Below are positions 10,966 through 22,182 of a stretch of DNA of 64,000 bases, in pieces. Source of the DNA: Rachicladosporium sp. CCFEE 5018. Lineage: Eukaryota > Ascomycota > Dothideomycetes > Cladosporiales > Cladosporiaceae. The translations under genes were made by a program, and so were the position numbers. The stretch covers positions 1 to 64,000 of the forward strand of contig KZ111193.1 in NCBI GenBank assembly GCA_002077045.2, written 5' to 3'. The notes under the pieces are model-generated. The model was not told the origin of the DNA. It made no database searches and saw nothing but the letters and a program-made list of their open reading frames with translations. The first letter of the stretch is position 1, and every line of letters begins with the position of its first letter.

Positions 10966-12798
10966 ATGGCTTCTTTGGAGTTGGAGGGCTTTCTTCCCGT
11001 AGTCGGTGGGGCGCCTGAGGCATCAACTTCGAGCTCATCATCTGGCGACACGATCGACACGAACACATCTGCAGACGACAACGAATGGTCATATCCCCAT
11101 CCAACGGACTACAAGCTTACAGAAGCACCGATAGATCAGATTCGAAAGTTACGTGTGGCAGTGATCGGCGCTGGTCTCACCGGCATCACAGCTGGTGTAC
11201 TACTACCAGCCAAGGTCCCTGGCATCGATCTCCACATCTTCGAAAAGAACTCTGACGTTGGCGGCACATGGCTCGAGAACCGCTATCCAGGAGTTCGCTG
11301 TGATATCCCCGCACATGTGTATCAATCCACCTTCTCTCCCAACACTCAATGGAGTGAAGAGTATGCACAGGGTGCCGAGATCCTGGAGTACTGGAAGTCT
11401 GTAGCAAAGACACACGACGTGTATTCCAAAGTTCGCTTCGATACTAAAGTGTTGGGCGCTTACTGGCAGCCCGATGTAGCCCAATGGAGACTGGAAGTTC
11501 GGAATGTAGCAAGTGGCGAATCTAGCACCCAGCACTTTGACTTCCTGCTCACTGCGATCGGCCACTTCAACGAGTGGAAGCTACCGGAGTACCCAGGAAT
11601 CGATCGATTCAAGGGTACTCTGATGCACTCGTCTGGATGGCATCCAGCTTTTGATCCGAAGGGCAAGCGCATTGCCACTATTGGCAACGGCGCGAGTGGC
11701 ATCCAAGTTACGACCGAGATTCGCAAAGTCGCTGCACATGTCGACCATTATGCACGAAGCAGGACGTGGGTGGCAGGCAGTTTTCAGCCAGGTGCAACGG
11801 ATCGAAAAGATACTCCGATACCTATGCTTCAAGATCAACGCGAAACGTTCGAAGATCCAGCCGTGTACCTCGAATATCGTAAGAAGAAGGAAGGCAGCTT
11901 CTGGAGAGCATTTGGCGCGCAGCTAGCAGGCTCCGAGAGCTCGAAAACGGCACGAGAGAACTTCATCGAGCTGATGCGGAAGCGTTCGGTCGCAGACCCG
12001 AGTCTGATCGACAAGCTGATCCCAGACTTTCCGCCGCACTGTCGCCGTCTCACTCCTGGTCCTGGGTATATTGAAGCCCTCACGCAATCAAATCTGACGT
12101 TCATCCAGACGCCAATCAAGGAGTTCACCGAAGAGGGCATCATCACAGTGGACGGCGTGCATCGACCTGTAGACGCTGTCGTTGCTTCGACCGGCGCCAA
12201 CACTCACTTCGCTCCGCCGTTCCCTATCGTCGCAGGCGACGTAGATCTTGCGCGGGATTGGAAGCATGATGGCGCCTTTGGGTTCCCATACACATATCTT
12301 GGGCTTGCCACGCCAGGGATGCCGAACTTAGCATTCCTGCTGGGACCCAATGCAGCTGCACCATCCGGTACTGTTCCGCATGCAGTCGAGGTCTCCATCA
12401 CCTACATCGCCAAGGTATTGCGCAAGGTATCCACGCAGGGTATCCGAAGTATGACGCCCTCAAAAGCGGCAGCCGATGACTTCGTTACGTACTGTGACGC
12501 CTTCTTCCCCCGCACAAACCTCGCACGCAACTGCAGTTCATGGAGTAATGGTAATTCGCCAGGTGCTAGAATCCACGGCCACTGGCCCGGAAGTGCAGCG
12601 CATGTCACCATAGTTCGCAGAGAGCCGCGGTGGGAGGACTGGGAGTATGAGTACGTTCGGCCTGATAATCGTTTCTCGTACTTCGGCAATGGCTGGACCA
12701 GGGCTGAGCAGGATCCGGAGAGAGATATGACCTCCTACCTGCGATTACCAACCGAGAATGACTTGAGAGATTTGCATGAACGTTGGTGGGACGTGTGA
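10966..12798 (+). CDS. Class B flavin monooxygenase, Baeyer-Villiger type
   Basis: Single-exon 610-aa FAD/NADPH enzyme. The ATG at 10966 (MASLELEGFLPVV) was chosen over an upstream GTG. The first Rossmann motif VIGAGLTGITAG is near residue 68, followed by the FAD-site block DVGGTWLENRYPGVRCDIP. The Baeyer-Villiger fingerprint FxGxxxHxxxW is present exactly as FKGTLMHSSGW near residues 215-225. The NADPH Rossmann motif IGNGASGIQ follows, and the later ATG-type motif appears as VVASTGANTHF. Such enzymes insert oxygen next to a carbonyl, giving esters or lactones, or oxidise heteroatoms including sulfur. An N-terminal extension of ~60 residues, Ser-rich, precedes the catalytic core; similar extensions occur in fungal members. 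No signal peptide is evident. Position next to a Dal5-type permease and an FMN monooxygenase suggests a shared catabolic route, but no substrate can be assigned. Confidence 0.93.
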   Translation: MASLELEGFLPVVGGAPEASTSSSSSGDTIDTNTSADDNEWSYPHPTDYKLTEAPIDQIRKLRVAVIGAGLTGITAGVLLPAKVPGIDLHIFEKNSDVGGTWLENRYPGVRCDIPAHVYQSTFSPNTQWSEEYAQGAEILEYWKSVAKTHDVYSKVRFDTKVLGAYWQPDVAQWRLEVRNVASGESSTQHFDFLLTAIGHFNEWKLPEYPGIDRFKGTLMHSSGWHPAFDPKGKRIATIGNGASGIQVTTEIRKVAAHVDHYARSRTWVAGSFQPGATDRKDTPIPMLQDQRETFEDPAVYLEYRKKKEGSFWRAFGAQLAGSESSKTARENFIELMRKRSVADPSLIDKLIPDFPPHCRRLTPGPGYIEALTQSNLTFIQTPIKEFTEEGIITVDGVHRPVDAVVASTGANTHFAPPFPIVAGDVDLARDWKHDGAFGFPYTYLGLATPGMPNLAFLLGPNAAAPSGTVPHAVEVSITYIAKVLRKVSTQGIRSMTPSKAAADDFVTYCDAFFPRTNLARNCSSWSNGNSPGARIHGHWPGSAAHVTIVRREPRWEDWEYEYVRPDNRFSYFGNGWTRAEQDPERDMTSYLRLPTENDLRDLHERWWDV

Positions 12799-12830
12799 GG
12801 TGGCCCGTAAAGATGAGGGATGCGGAGATA

Positions 12831-13612
12831 CTACAGGTGTATGGCTCCGTTCGCGCGTCCAGTCTGTACAGCATTAGCATTGGTCGTTGATGATAAGCAC
12901 GGCTTACTCACTTGTCGAGGCAAATCGTCATCGAGGTCGTCAGGTCCCCAATCGTCTTCGTTATCCTGTCGACTTTGATTCTGCTTGATGAGATCGTACC
13001 CACAGGTCACTACGTTGAGAGTCCTGTAGGAAAAGTATCAGTCGACTAAGCTCGTGAAAGCTTAAAGAGCAGCACCTACGCAGCGAGATTGGCCACCCCT
13101 CTCAGAAACCCCATCCAATCACCTTCTCTCGGTGCCGCCATAGCAATAGCCACCATTACAGCACCCACCCCTAGCTGGCTCAGCACAGCCACCACAGCAG
13201 TGACAAACCGCCTGGTACCTTGCTGCTCTAACGTGAGACCCAGACTAGCCGTTTCCAGCTTCCGCAGCGCGCCAAAAGCCACGCCATCGACTACAGCGCA
13301 AATCATACCCGTAGCACTACAAAGCCAAGCGAATTTGACCTCATCGCCGTTCGAGAAGCTCAGTGGCCTGGTGACGAAGACGGCTGCGCCGGTGAACATG
13401 AGGGCGAAGCTGAAGAAGATTGTGATGACGTGAATCAAAAGCCATTGTTTCGAGAAGTCCAATAGGTAGGCTGAGAGACTCGGACGCGTAACTCTGCTGA
13501 TATTACGGTGTACAGGAGGTACCGTACTTGGGATGGTCTGTTCGTTCTCGTCCGGCAGTGCTGAGTATGCTGGTGGGAAGGACCAGGAGCGTACCGTCTC
13601 GAAGAGCTTCAT
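12831..13612 (-). CDS. Small multi-helix membrane protein of unknown function
   Basis: Rebuilt as three exons: 13080-13612, 12912-13023 and 12831-12863. The introns are 56 nt (donor GTAGGT, acceptor CCTACAG) and 48 nt (donor GTGAGT, acceptor TGTACAG). All frames join, giving 225 aa. The ATG at 13612 (MKLFETVRSW) is the first in frame. Three clear hydrophobic helices (around residues 57-80, 93-115 and 135-158) are followed by a weaker fourth (near WMGFLRGVANLAATL). The tail is strongly acidic (DNEDDWGPDDLDDDLP). The topology resembles small fungal four-helix membrane proteins, but no named family is recognised. It is convergent with the flavin monooxygenase (32 bp between stops). The splice structure and absence of stops support a real gene. 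Confidence 0.7.
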
Positions 13613-14508
13613 TGTGTTGCTGAACGCCCTGTAGACGGCCTCAATGTAGAGGTGCCGAAGCCGAACATGCAAGATCGGCCAGCCAGACGAGAGGTTGTTC
13701 GGGGTGCGGCTGAGTCGACCGGCGACTGGCCCAGCTTAGTAAGCACGCTTAGATGGATCGCAAAGCGGCGCGGCAACCAGGAGCCAGCAACGAAAAATCG
13801 ATCGAATTCGACGCCCGCAACAGACCTTTCAACAGAGTAGCCCAGGGCGTCCCAGAGTCTAGAGGAGCGCGGTTATCTCTGGGCATCAGACGTATGCTGA
13901 GTTCGACCAGTGCCTGGGCACGCGGTGTGCCAGATCTTTCGTCGAGCTCTGCCACTTGACTTATCACCCTAGCAAGGCGCACATTGAACACTGTTGCAGT
14001 TAGTATGGCTTACACATCTTGCAGACCATATGGTGGTGTCAGACCATTGCACGAAGTGCTGCCGTGATATGCGCAGATGCGGCCGCACATCGCGGGATCG
14101 AGAGCTCATGAGTGCAATGACCCCTGCCAGTTCGTGACGTGACAAAAAACTCACAAAAGACGAGCTACTTTGCATAGCTGTTAAGCGGACTTTAGCGCAG
14201 TAAATCCTGTACCCTGCAGCGTGTGGACTGCTCTGTTTTCTGTGCTCAATGTTCATTGCAGTTGCATCGGCCGCATAATAGCATGAGTGGATGCAAGACT
14301 GATCAAAAGTATTAACACGGCAGGTGACAACTTGGCAGTTGGTATATCAACCGTCTTCATTGCTCTCTCTCTCTTCTTCAGTCTCATCTCCTCATCTACC
14401 TTACCTACTCACTCACGATCACTGCGACGTTGCTTTGGATCTGGACCAAGTACAAGAGCTACCGGTACACCACTTCTCGATTCCAGAACAAATCAGCATC
14501 CAATCGCC
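13613..14508. other. Divergent promoter region with pyrimidine tract
   Basis: 896 bases between the membrane-protein gene (-) and the SDR gene (+). A CT-rich stretch at about 14359-14400 lies ~110-150 bp before the SDR start, a common feature of fungal promoters. No gene was supported in the interval. Confidence 0.45.
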
Positions 14509-15605
14509 ATGCCTGCCCCAAAGACCCCATACCAGCCCTATGCTTCCGTCCATCAGAAAACCAACGGCCCCGGCGACGCTCGACCCACAGCTCTTCAAGT
14601 CGTCAAAGACGAGAATGCCATCGGTGCCCACCGTGGTCGCGTCTTCTTGATCACTGGCACCAGCTCGGGTATCGGCGTCGAGACCGCTCGCGCGCTGTAC
14701 GAGACTGGAGCCAGGCTATATCTGTCTGCCCGCCAGATCCCGAAGCTCGAGAAGGTCGTGGATGACATTGTAGCCAACGGGAAGCTCGAGGGCGCGCCGA
14801 GGCCAGAGATTCTGGAGATGCATCTCGATTCTCTTGAGAGTGTGAGGAAGGCTGCGGAGGAGTTCAAGGGGAGGAGCGATAGGCTTGATGTCTTGATTTG
14901 CAATGCTGGTCAGTCTACGAAAAATATTTCCCTTGGAGCCATCAGAGCTAACATCCAATCACAGGTGTCATGGCAGCACCCTTAAGCAAGACCCAAGACG
15001 GCCTAGAGACGCAGTGGGGCACGAATCACGCAGCCCACTTCCTTCTCTTCCAGCTGCTCAAGCCACTCATGCTCGCCACCGCAGCAAAGAGTGGACAAGA
15101 CGCACGAGTGGTCGCGACTTCTTCCGTCGGCCACCGCTACGGTGGTGTCCGCCTCGATGACATCAACTGGGAGGACGGCAGCTATGACAAGTGGAAGTCC
15201 TACGGCCAAAGCAAAACCTCAAACATCTACATGGCCAACGCTATCGACCGCCGTTATGGCTCCAAGGGCTTGCACGCCACCTCCGCCCACCCCGGCGGCA
15301 TCATGACCGAGCTCTCACGCCACACCAGTCAGGATGACTGGAGTCGAGCCGGTCTCGACATGGAGGCGCTGGCAGCAATCTTCAAGTCGCCCGAGCAAGG
15401 CGCCGCGACGCAGACTTGGGCTGCTATTGCGAAGCACTTTGAGGGCCATGGAGGAGTGTATTTGGAGGATGTCGGGGAGGCTGCGCCAGTGAAGGAGGGG
15501 GCTGTGGCGGCTGCTCCGGGGTATGCTGGGTATGCTTATGATGAGGAGAAGGAGGAGAGGTTGTGGCACTTGAGCTGTGAGGTTGTTGGTGTTGAGGAGG
15601 ATTGA
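14509..15605 (+). CDS. Short-chain dehydrogenase/reductase (retinol-dehydrogenase/WWOX-like)
   Basis: NAD(P)-dependent oxidoreductase. Two exons (14509-14908, 14965-15605) with a 56-nt intron ending in ATCACAG give 346 aa. The coenzyme motif LITGTSSGIGVETARAL lies near residue 47, NAG in LICNAGVMAAP is rebuilt exactly across the splice junction, the catalytic Ser region reads VVATSSVGHRYGG, and the active site is YGQSKTSN near residue 212. The sequence HPGGIMTEL after the active site is typical of the retinol dehydrogenase/WWOX-like subgroup acting on hydrophobic alcohols, ketones or aldehydes. The N-terminal ~45 residues are an extension without a membrane helix. It may belong with the oxygenase block to its left or be independent; the 900-bp promoter separates them. 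Confidence 0.9.
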
Positions 15606-16218
15606 AGGCGGATAAATGCAATCTGGCTTGCAATGGAATGTTGTTTGTGAGGAAGTGATGCCTTATCAGGGATGGTCCTGCTCTCAACCACGTGTGAACG
15701 TTTCCATCAACAGGCCGTTCCATCCCTTCTTCTTCTGTTGACCTGTCCGAGCGAGAAGTTACCCAGTTCAGCTACGCACTTTGTGATCGCAAGGAAGTCA
15801 CGTTCTGGCAACGCCAAAGCCATGTCTTGATATACTCAGCAGCGCCATGCTTGCTGTTATCGAGCGGAACGTCTCGGTCACTCCTGTCTTTACTATCGGC
15901 ACGGAGATTCGATTGACGAATGTCTTGCATACCGAGCTGTTCCATCCCTGTACACTCCAGAAGCGACCGTTGTTCGCCGACCGTGCGTGACGCCACGGCT
16001 CGAGCGCCACACCATCCGAATGGAACCAGATCATCGTTCGACATCATCTACACTTTCCGCCCGTGTATTGGCAGCGCGAACCTCGGCTTCCTCTATTTTC
16101 ATAGATCTGCATACTTCGCTTGGGAACGTCGGCGTACTATCTCGCAATCCTTCGATGTTCTCAGCCCCAGCTGCTCCGGCGCGCTCATCGCATAGGTACC
16201 TGACGCTCCGCTAGCAAC
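15606..16218. other. Intergenic, promoter of the Boi-type scaffold
   Basis: 613 bases. Overlapping short frames only; no domain, RNA or repeat recognised. Confidence 0.45.
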
Positions 16219-19200
16219 ATGGCGGGACTTATTGCGGCGATGATGTCGACTGGTGTGAAGGTGGAGGCTAAGCCGGGGTCGATATTGCTAGTGGTGCATG
16301 ACTTCGTCGCGCGCAGTGCGGATGAGTTGAGTCTGGCGAAGGGGGACCGGATCGAGCTGATAGAGAGGGACGATGACTTTGGGGACGGGTGGTTCCTGGG
16401 GAGGCATCTGATCAACGGGAACACCGGACTCTTTCCGGAAGGTGAGTGGGATGCTAGGCATAGTATGAGGGTACGGCATGGGATCATAGGCTGACACAGA
16501 GGCAGTATACACCACTCCGGCGCCGAAGGGAACTCTGACCAACGGGCGGTCTCTATCATCTGACAGCACAGCGACTATTGGCACGCCCTACGATGCTACT
16601 TCTCCGGCGAAACCACCTCAGCAGATCTCTCCGGTCACCTCGAAACCGCCACAATTGCAACGACCAGCCAGTGCAAGTGCGTCGAATCCCAGCACGAGCA
16701 GTCCGATGTCGCAAATCCACCCTTCACTCCGAACCTCGCTACCGAATGACCCGTCTTCATACGCCAGCATGCAGTCGCCCGTCATGAACGAGACGCTGAG
16801 CGTGATCAACGAGCATATTGTCGACATGAACACGCCGCGGACATCGTACTCGAACGCGCCCAACAATCGCGACACCATGGCCTCTATGGGCTCAGTATAC
16901 AGCAATCAGCCGCTGAATCGCATGTCGTATGTCCCAGGACACGAGACGGACGAGGAGGATATGCATCTTCACTCTGAGGCGGAGGTGATGTCATGGAGTC
17001 CGGAGCGCGTGGCGGAGTATCTGGAGGATAACGGAGTCGAAAGGTCGCACTGCGATGTCTTCCGCGAGCAAGAGATTTCTGGAGATGTGCTGTTGGCTAT
17101 GGAGCAGAGCAGCGTCTTCATGAAGGAGTTCGATCTTGGACCAGTGGGACGACGATTGCGAACTTGGCATAAGATCAAGAGTCTGCAGGACGAGACACAG
17201 ATGAGCGCAGCGAGCCAGAGCGGTGGGCCGAAGAGCGTATCAGAATACTCTGTAGGTGGTGCTCCAGCAGACGACACAGCTAACGCTGGTGCCAACGATC
17301 TGGGCAGGACACGCAGTACTAGCGCCGCATCGGCACTTCCTCGAGGTCTTGCGACAGGGCGGCAGAGCATGGTGGAGCCCTATCAACGCAGCAGTACGAT
17401 GCAAAGCTACACACAGCCGCAGTCTGCGACCACGAGCTCTGCGATATCGCCGTTGCAGTCGATGACTTCATTCTCGGGACCAGAGAACACATACCGCCCG
17501 ACCGCACACAACATCAGGACAATGAACCACACGAAGCGACATTCGAGTGTGGGGAGCATCGAGTCAACCATTGCAAACTCGGTCACGTCTGCTCGGACCG
17601 GCCACCGGAAACAGCCATCTATGGACTCAAAGTGGCAGCCGCCCAGTGCACCAACGAATGGTGGCACTGCAAATCACGATCACACAGCGAGCTCAAGCTC
17701 GGCACATCCATTAAGCAGCTTGCAAACTAATCCTGCGACATCCTCACCTTCTTCGCCGGGCGACCTCGACAAAGGCTACTTTTCATCGAACGAGCTGGAG
17801 AACAGGACTAAGCCAGCAAAGCCGAATGTCCTGCAAAAGAAGTCGCTTTCGACCGCGGGAACTCCATCAGACTCTCGCACGAACAGCATGCTGCAGCAGC
17901 CAGTCAGCGCTGCGTACATACCAACACAGACGAGCGAGCCATCTCGAGAACCTGTGAGCCCTGTAGCATCAACCCGATTCTCCGCCGCTACGACTGCAGT
18001 CGCTTCTAAGTTCGGGAGCCTGAGGACATTGAGTACTCCTGCGCTCGAGAATAAAGCAATGACTGCACAGGAGGAGACTCCGGTGGTCACGAAGCTCGAG
18101 TACAACACACCGCCAACGCTTAACGCCATCGCATCAAGCCCGACTACTACCAGTGGCGCCAGCGATACTTCAAGCATCAAGCCTACAAGAAGCCTGACTG
18201 TTCCGCAATTACCCTTCTTCATCACGAAGTCGAAAGTTAAGGCGCTGAGGGCTACTAGCGAACGTGTGACTCCCGATGAGAAGATCGCTGTTACTCCTTC
18301 ACCCACATCGATACCCAGCCCTGTCAAGGAAGCTGCGCAAGACTCGCCTGGCGGGCGGACTGGCAGCACGACGCCAAGTACGGAGGCAAGGAGCTTCGAC
18401 ATGGGCAAGTCGAACACAAGGACTTCCTCAGGCTCTGGTAGTCTCATGCCACCACCTGCTAGCACGCGAAGTAGACCGCAGCGGAAGGCCAAAAAAGAAA
18501 CATCTGCATACACCAGAGGTCTTCTGAAGGTACCGCCTGCCGAGCAGATGAAGGATTGCGACTACTCTGGATGGATGAAGAAGAAGTCAGGCTCGCTGAT
18601 GACGACCTGGAAGCCACGACTGTTTGTGCTGAAAGGTCGAAGATTGTCCTACTACTACTCTGAGCATGATACTGAAGAGAAGGGTGTGATTGATATCTCT
18701 TTCCACAATGTCCTAGCTGCGCAGAACGAAAAGCTCACTGGCCTCCACGCGACCGTTACCGGCGCAGCAGGCAGTCCGTCGAGTCCGACAGGAGCGCACA
18801 CGCCTACGAACGCCGAGGAAGATCTCAAAAACAACCCTGTTCCAACAAGCGAGAATGGCGACGGCATCTTCATCTTCAAGCTCACCCCTCCCAAGTCCGG
18901 CCGAGGCGTGACCTTCACGAAGCCAACAGTGCACTACTTCGCGGTCAATAGCCGCCAGGAAGGTCGACTCTGGATGGCTGCGCTGATGAAAGCTGTCATT
19001 GATCGGGATCAGGATGGCGTTGTGACGACAACATACAACCAGAAGACCATCTCGCTTGCTCGAGCCCGGGCTAGGAAAGAGCGACCACCTGCGCTGCAGG
19101 AAGAGGGCATGACTGCTCTGCCTCAGCAGGACATTGCCGAACTCGATGGCGGAGATGATAGCAGGATCAGTGTCGTGATCAATGAGAAGAACGGGCTTGG

Positions 19201-19402
19201 CATCGAAGGTCTGAACGGCGAATCTGTGACTGGTGCTGAGAAGAGCAGTCTCCCTGTCGGCATGGAGGACAGCACTGTTTCGTCAACGCCCGACGAGAGC
19301 AGATCTGTGGCGCCTAGCTCGATCTTTACCGCGAGCGATCTGGACAGTGCGATTCTTACTGAGCAGGAGAGGGAGGCGATCGCTATGCATGCGCCGAGCT
19401 GA
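16219..19402 (+). CDS. Boi-type polarity scaffold (SH3-SAM-PH)
   Basis: Cortical scaffold related to yeast Boi1/Boi2 and S. pombe Pob1, which act with Cdc42 and the exocyst in polarised growth and cytokinesis. Two exons (16219-16441, 16506-19402). The acceptor at 16505 was chosen because it gives LFPEVYTTP at the end of the SH3 domain; an alternative at 16499 would add two residues. The product is 1039 aa. Domains: SH3 at ~22-76 (LLVVHDFVARSADELSLAKGD), SAM at ~237-300 (MSWSPERVAEYLEDNGVE, ending GRRLRTWHKIKSLQ), and PH at ~755-907 (DYSGWMKKKSGSLMTTWKPR, ending EGRLWMAALMKAV). Long Ser/Thr/Pro-rich disordered linkers separate them and hold many candidate phosphosites. The PH domain carries a disordered insert of ~50 residues. 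The SH3-SAM-linker-PH order is that of the family. Confidence 0.93.
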
Positions 19403-20266
19403 CAGGCCCATCGCGACCTCACAAGCAGTAGCATAGTGGATCTGGACAAAGGCATATGAGTGGGCATGGGTAGGCATATGTGCATATGATGCTGGGTATC
19501 GAAGGGTAGCTGGACATGAACATACAGGAAGTGCTAGTACAAACAGAGATTGGCTGGAAGCTGCTAAGTGCAGTTAGAAAGCTGTGATAGAGTGACCTAT
19601 TGCAAGGCCCTTCACCGTAGCCGCTTCCAGGCATTCCCTTGTCTCGTTCGTCTTTGATTTTATATGATCTCCGTCCGGATGCTCTGTGGCGGGGTTTCGA
19701 AGTTTTAGTCATTTTTCTCCACGACGCTACCCCTTCACGTCTCGGTGAAGACGAGACCATCCCGAGCGACAAGTCTTAGGCAAGACGGCAGCAGCAGCAG
19801 CAGCTGACGATCGATCACCCAAGTCGCACGGCCGTCGTGTTGTCTTCGATCTACGTGAATGGAAAGAGTGCGGCAAGAATAGGCTGGAGACAATATGCAT
19901 ACTTCACTTACAAACCACGCTAACGACGTGGCGGATCGGACCGTCAACGCATCAAGTCCTTTATTGTTACATTGATTCACCTGCCCCACGAACATCGAAA
20001 CACAGCCATCTTGTGTCCTGTTGATCAGTCTTACTGCGCAGACTTGACCTCCGCTGTTCTGCAACATCTGCCACAAGTTGCAGCCCTCGAGGGTCTCCAC
20101 GATGTATGCTTTCTTCACCTACACATAGCAGACCGGCGGTGACATTGCAGCCGCACCCACGACTGAGGGTGCGGAAAAGAGCGCGCCAGACAGCGCTGGG
20201 TTTGATATGCTCAATCCGCATCAGTACAGTCTTACCACGTAGGACCTCGTAGAAGGTGTCAATGCT
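19403..20266. other. Intergenic region with a short CAG repeat
   Basis: 864 bases. A run of CAG triplets lies at about 19785-19803. Minus-strand frames between 19735 and 20221 can be imagined as a small spliced protein but show no recognisable domain, so no gene is called. Confidence 0.4.
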
Positions 20267-20842
20267 TTGACATTGGCCTCGACCTCCCCCGGTCCTTCGA
20301 CCTCTTCCGGCCCCTCGCCAGGACCCCAGTCTTTGAGCATTCGAAACCTCTTCCGACTGCCACTGGAGCTACGCGAACAGATATATACCCACTATTTCGA
20401 CACCAATCCACCCAAATGGGCCGCACTCGATCTTTCCGCCACGATACCATTACATCAGCAACACCTCCCACCTATCGACCTCTTGTTGTCCAATCGTCAA
20501 CTCCACCACGATTGCGCACCCGCCCACGATTAAATACTCACACACACCTGGGCTCACAGACGCTCCTTCCTGATGAGCGTGGGCCGTACGAGCCGCAACA
20601 ACCCCCCTGTCCTGCCAACAAATTTCGCACTACTTTCTCGCATCCTTCCGCTCTCGCGTCTGCGCGTCTACCTCTCTGTCGTCAGCTCGCATGGTGGCCT
20701 TCAGTCTACTATCATCATCGACGCTACGTCCGACGACATTGTAAAGATCACGCCCACACAGGCCGAGCAATGGCGCGTCTTTGAGCGCGACAGAAAGATG
20801 AGAGACATACGGATTGACGTTGCGGAGAAGGAGCAATGTTGA
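20267..20842 (+). pseudogene. 2EXR-type protein gene interrupted by an in-frame stop
   Basis: One reading frame runs through this interval with a single TAA at 20531-20533. Upstream it encodes LFRLPLELREQIYTHYF and PIDLLLSNRQLHHD, the N-terminal signature of fungal 2EXR/F-box-like proteins. Downstream the same frame continues to a stop at 20840-20842. No ATG begins the frame; it opens after a TAG at 20240. An intron removing the stop is possible in length (20485 or 20488 to 20559, in-frame) but the donors are poor and the conserved block would be lost. It is most likely a decayed family copy, or it needs an upstream exon and a sequencing correction. An intact relative lies at 21397. Confidence 0.5.
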
Positions 20843-21396
20843 TCATGCTTTCGAGATCGCTGCCTGCGATCAAAGATGGTAAGATCGATCTCAAGTGGCT
20901 TCTTGGGGTGTTCATGGGATCAAGCGCTGAATGGAAAATGGAGGATAAGCAGACTAACATTTCACGCTCGTGCTGCACGAGATTATTGGGCAGATGTGAC
21001 ATTGTCACCGATGGAGGCCGAGGCCAAACAGTGACACTATCTTGTTCGAGTCTGTCGGATCTGACTGTGGGAAGGCCCTTTTTGTGGGAACCTGAACCCG
21101 TTAGCACTATAAGGGGGGCAGTCTGCTGCTGCTCAAGCTCAGGTAGTGCTTACCCTTCTCTACATTGTATCGTTTCATGTCACGCCACTCAAGATTGCGC
21201 TCCCTGCACGCCGACCACCTGGTCATAGAATCAATTACGCTCCCTTCCACCCATTCGCGGATCGCGACTGCCTCGTGGACTGGAGAACATCGACCTTCAC
21301 TTACAATATGCGGCCCGTTCCGCATTGAACACCTCCTTCGATTTTCCTGCTCGTTCTGTTGATACTCGTACACGACCACGAACAACTCCTTACGCT
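20843..21396. other. Intergenic between two 2EXR-type loci
   Basis: 554 bases with no supported gene. Short frames continue on both strands without recognisable content. Confidence 0.4.
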
Positions 21397-22182
21397 ATGG
21401 CTTCCCCGATACCACCAGGCGCGATACTCCAGACCTCCGCAACTCTCGCACTGATGCACGATCAACGTGCGCAGCAGGCAGCTTCGGCTATCGCCCACAA
21501 CACTACCAGCGCCCCTCGCTCCTTCAAGCTGCCCACCGAGGTCCGCATCGAAATCTACACCCTCTGTGTCACTGCGGATTCATCTTGCGCGATCCTCGAC
21601 ATCGGCCTCCTGCCCAACCTTCTCAAATACCACCCTCCGCCGATGGGCCTCCTTCTCGCCTCTCGAGCCTTCCACAACGATAGTTTTCCGCATATCCGTC
21701 AGGCAACGAGCGAGCTCCGGTCGGCACGACGGTACTTTCTCAGGCCCAACACTATGTACTACCTCAAGTCCAGCGCTTCGCCTTTCAGCTACATTCCCAT
21801 CGCGGCGAAGCTTGGCCGCTTCTTGCAGATTACGAGCCTCAAAGTCTCCTTCGTCTTCAAACCGCACGTTGATCGCCCGAAGGTCACGCTCGAAATCTCA
21901 GCCCCGGCCCCAGATAAGGTCTTCAGGGTCACTACCATCGCAGGCTGCGAATACGAGGGCTGCCTTATCAGTCATTGCAAGGCTTCTACTCGACATGACA
22001 CGTTCATAAAGTGCGTGGAGTGGTGGATCGGCGAGGCTGTGATATCTCGCGGGCCGCTTGTCGACAAGGGAAACATTGATGTGGAGGTTGTTTTCGCGTG
22101 TTCTTCGGACTATGGGGGGTGCTTCTCTGATTCAGAAGAGACTATGAATGTGAACCTGTTCATGATGCTGACGTTGTGGTGA
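21397..22182 (+). CDS. 2EXR-type hypothetical protein
   Basis: A 261-aa single-exon product starting at the ATG at 21397 (MASPIPPGAI). Residues ~45-65 carry FKLPTEVRIEIYTLC, the F-box-like motif that begins the 2EXR domain found in large lineage-specific families of filamentous ascomycetes. PPPMGLLLASRAFHNDSF follows, as in relatives where a short strand-helix block is conserved. There is no signal peptide or membrane helix. The molecular role of the family is unknown; a link to protein-protein contacts is sometimes assumed from the F-box similarity, but no ligase partner is evident here. The neighbouring locus at 20267 looks like a broken member of the same family. It is convergent with NOC2 (stop at 22371). 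Confidence 0.7.
   Translation: MASPIPPGAILQTSATLALMHDQRAQQAASAIAHNTTSAPRSFKLPTEVRIEIYTLCVTADSSCAILDIGLLPNLLKYHPPPMGLLLASRAFHNDSFPHIRQATSELRSARRYFLRPNTMYYLKSSASPFSYIPIAAKLGRFLQITSLKVSFVFKPHVDRPKVTLEISAPAPDKVFRVTTIAGCEYEGCLISHCKASTRHDTFIKCVEWWIGEAVISRGPLVDKGNIDVEVVFACSSDYGGCFSDSEETMNVNLFMMLTLW

Noticed and set aside
17776..18513. A 245-aa minus-strand frame opposite the Boi-type gene
   Set aside because: A shadow of Ser/Thr-rich linker codons; no start context or domain.
19735..20221. Two overlapping minus-strand frames that might join as a small spliced protein
   Set aside because: The only available junction is poor and neither part has recognisable content.
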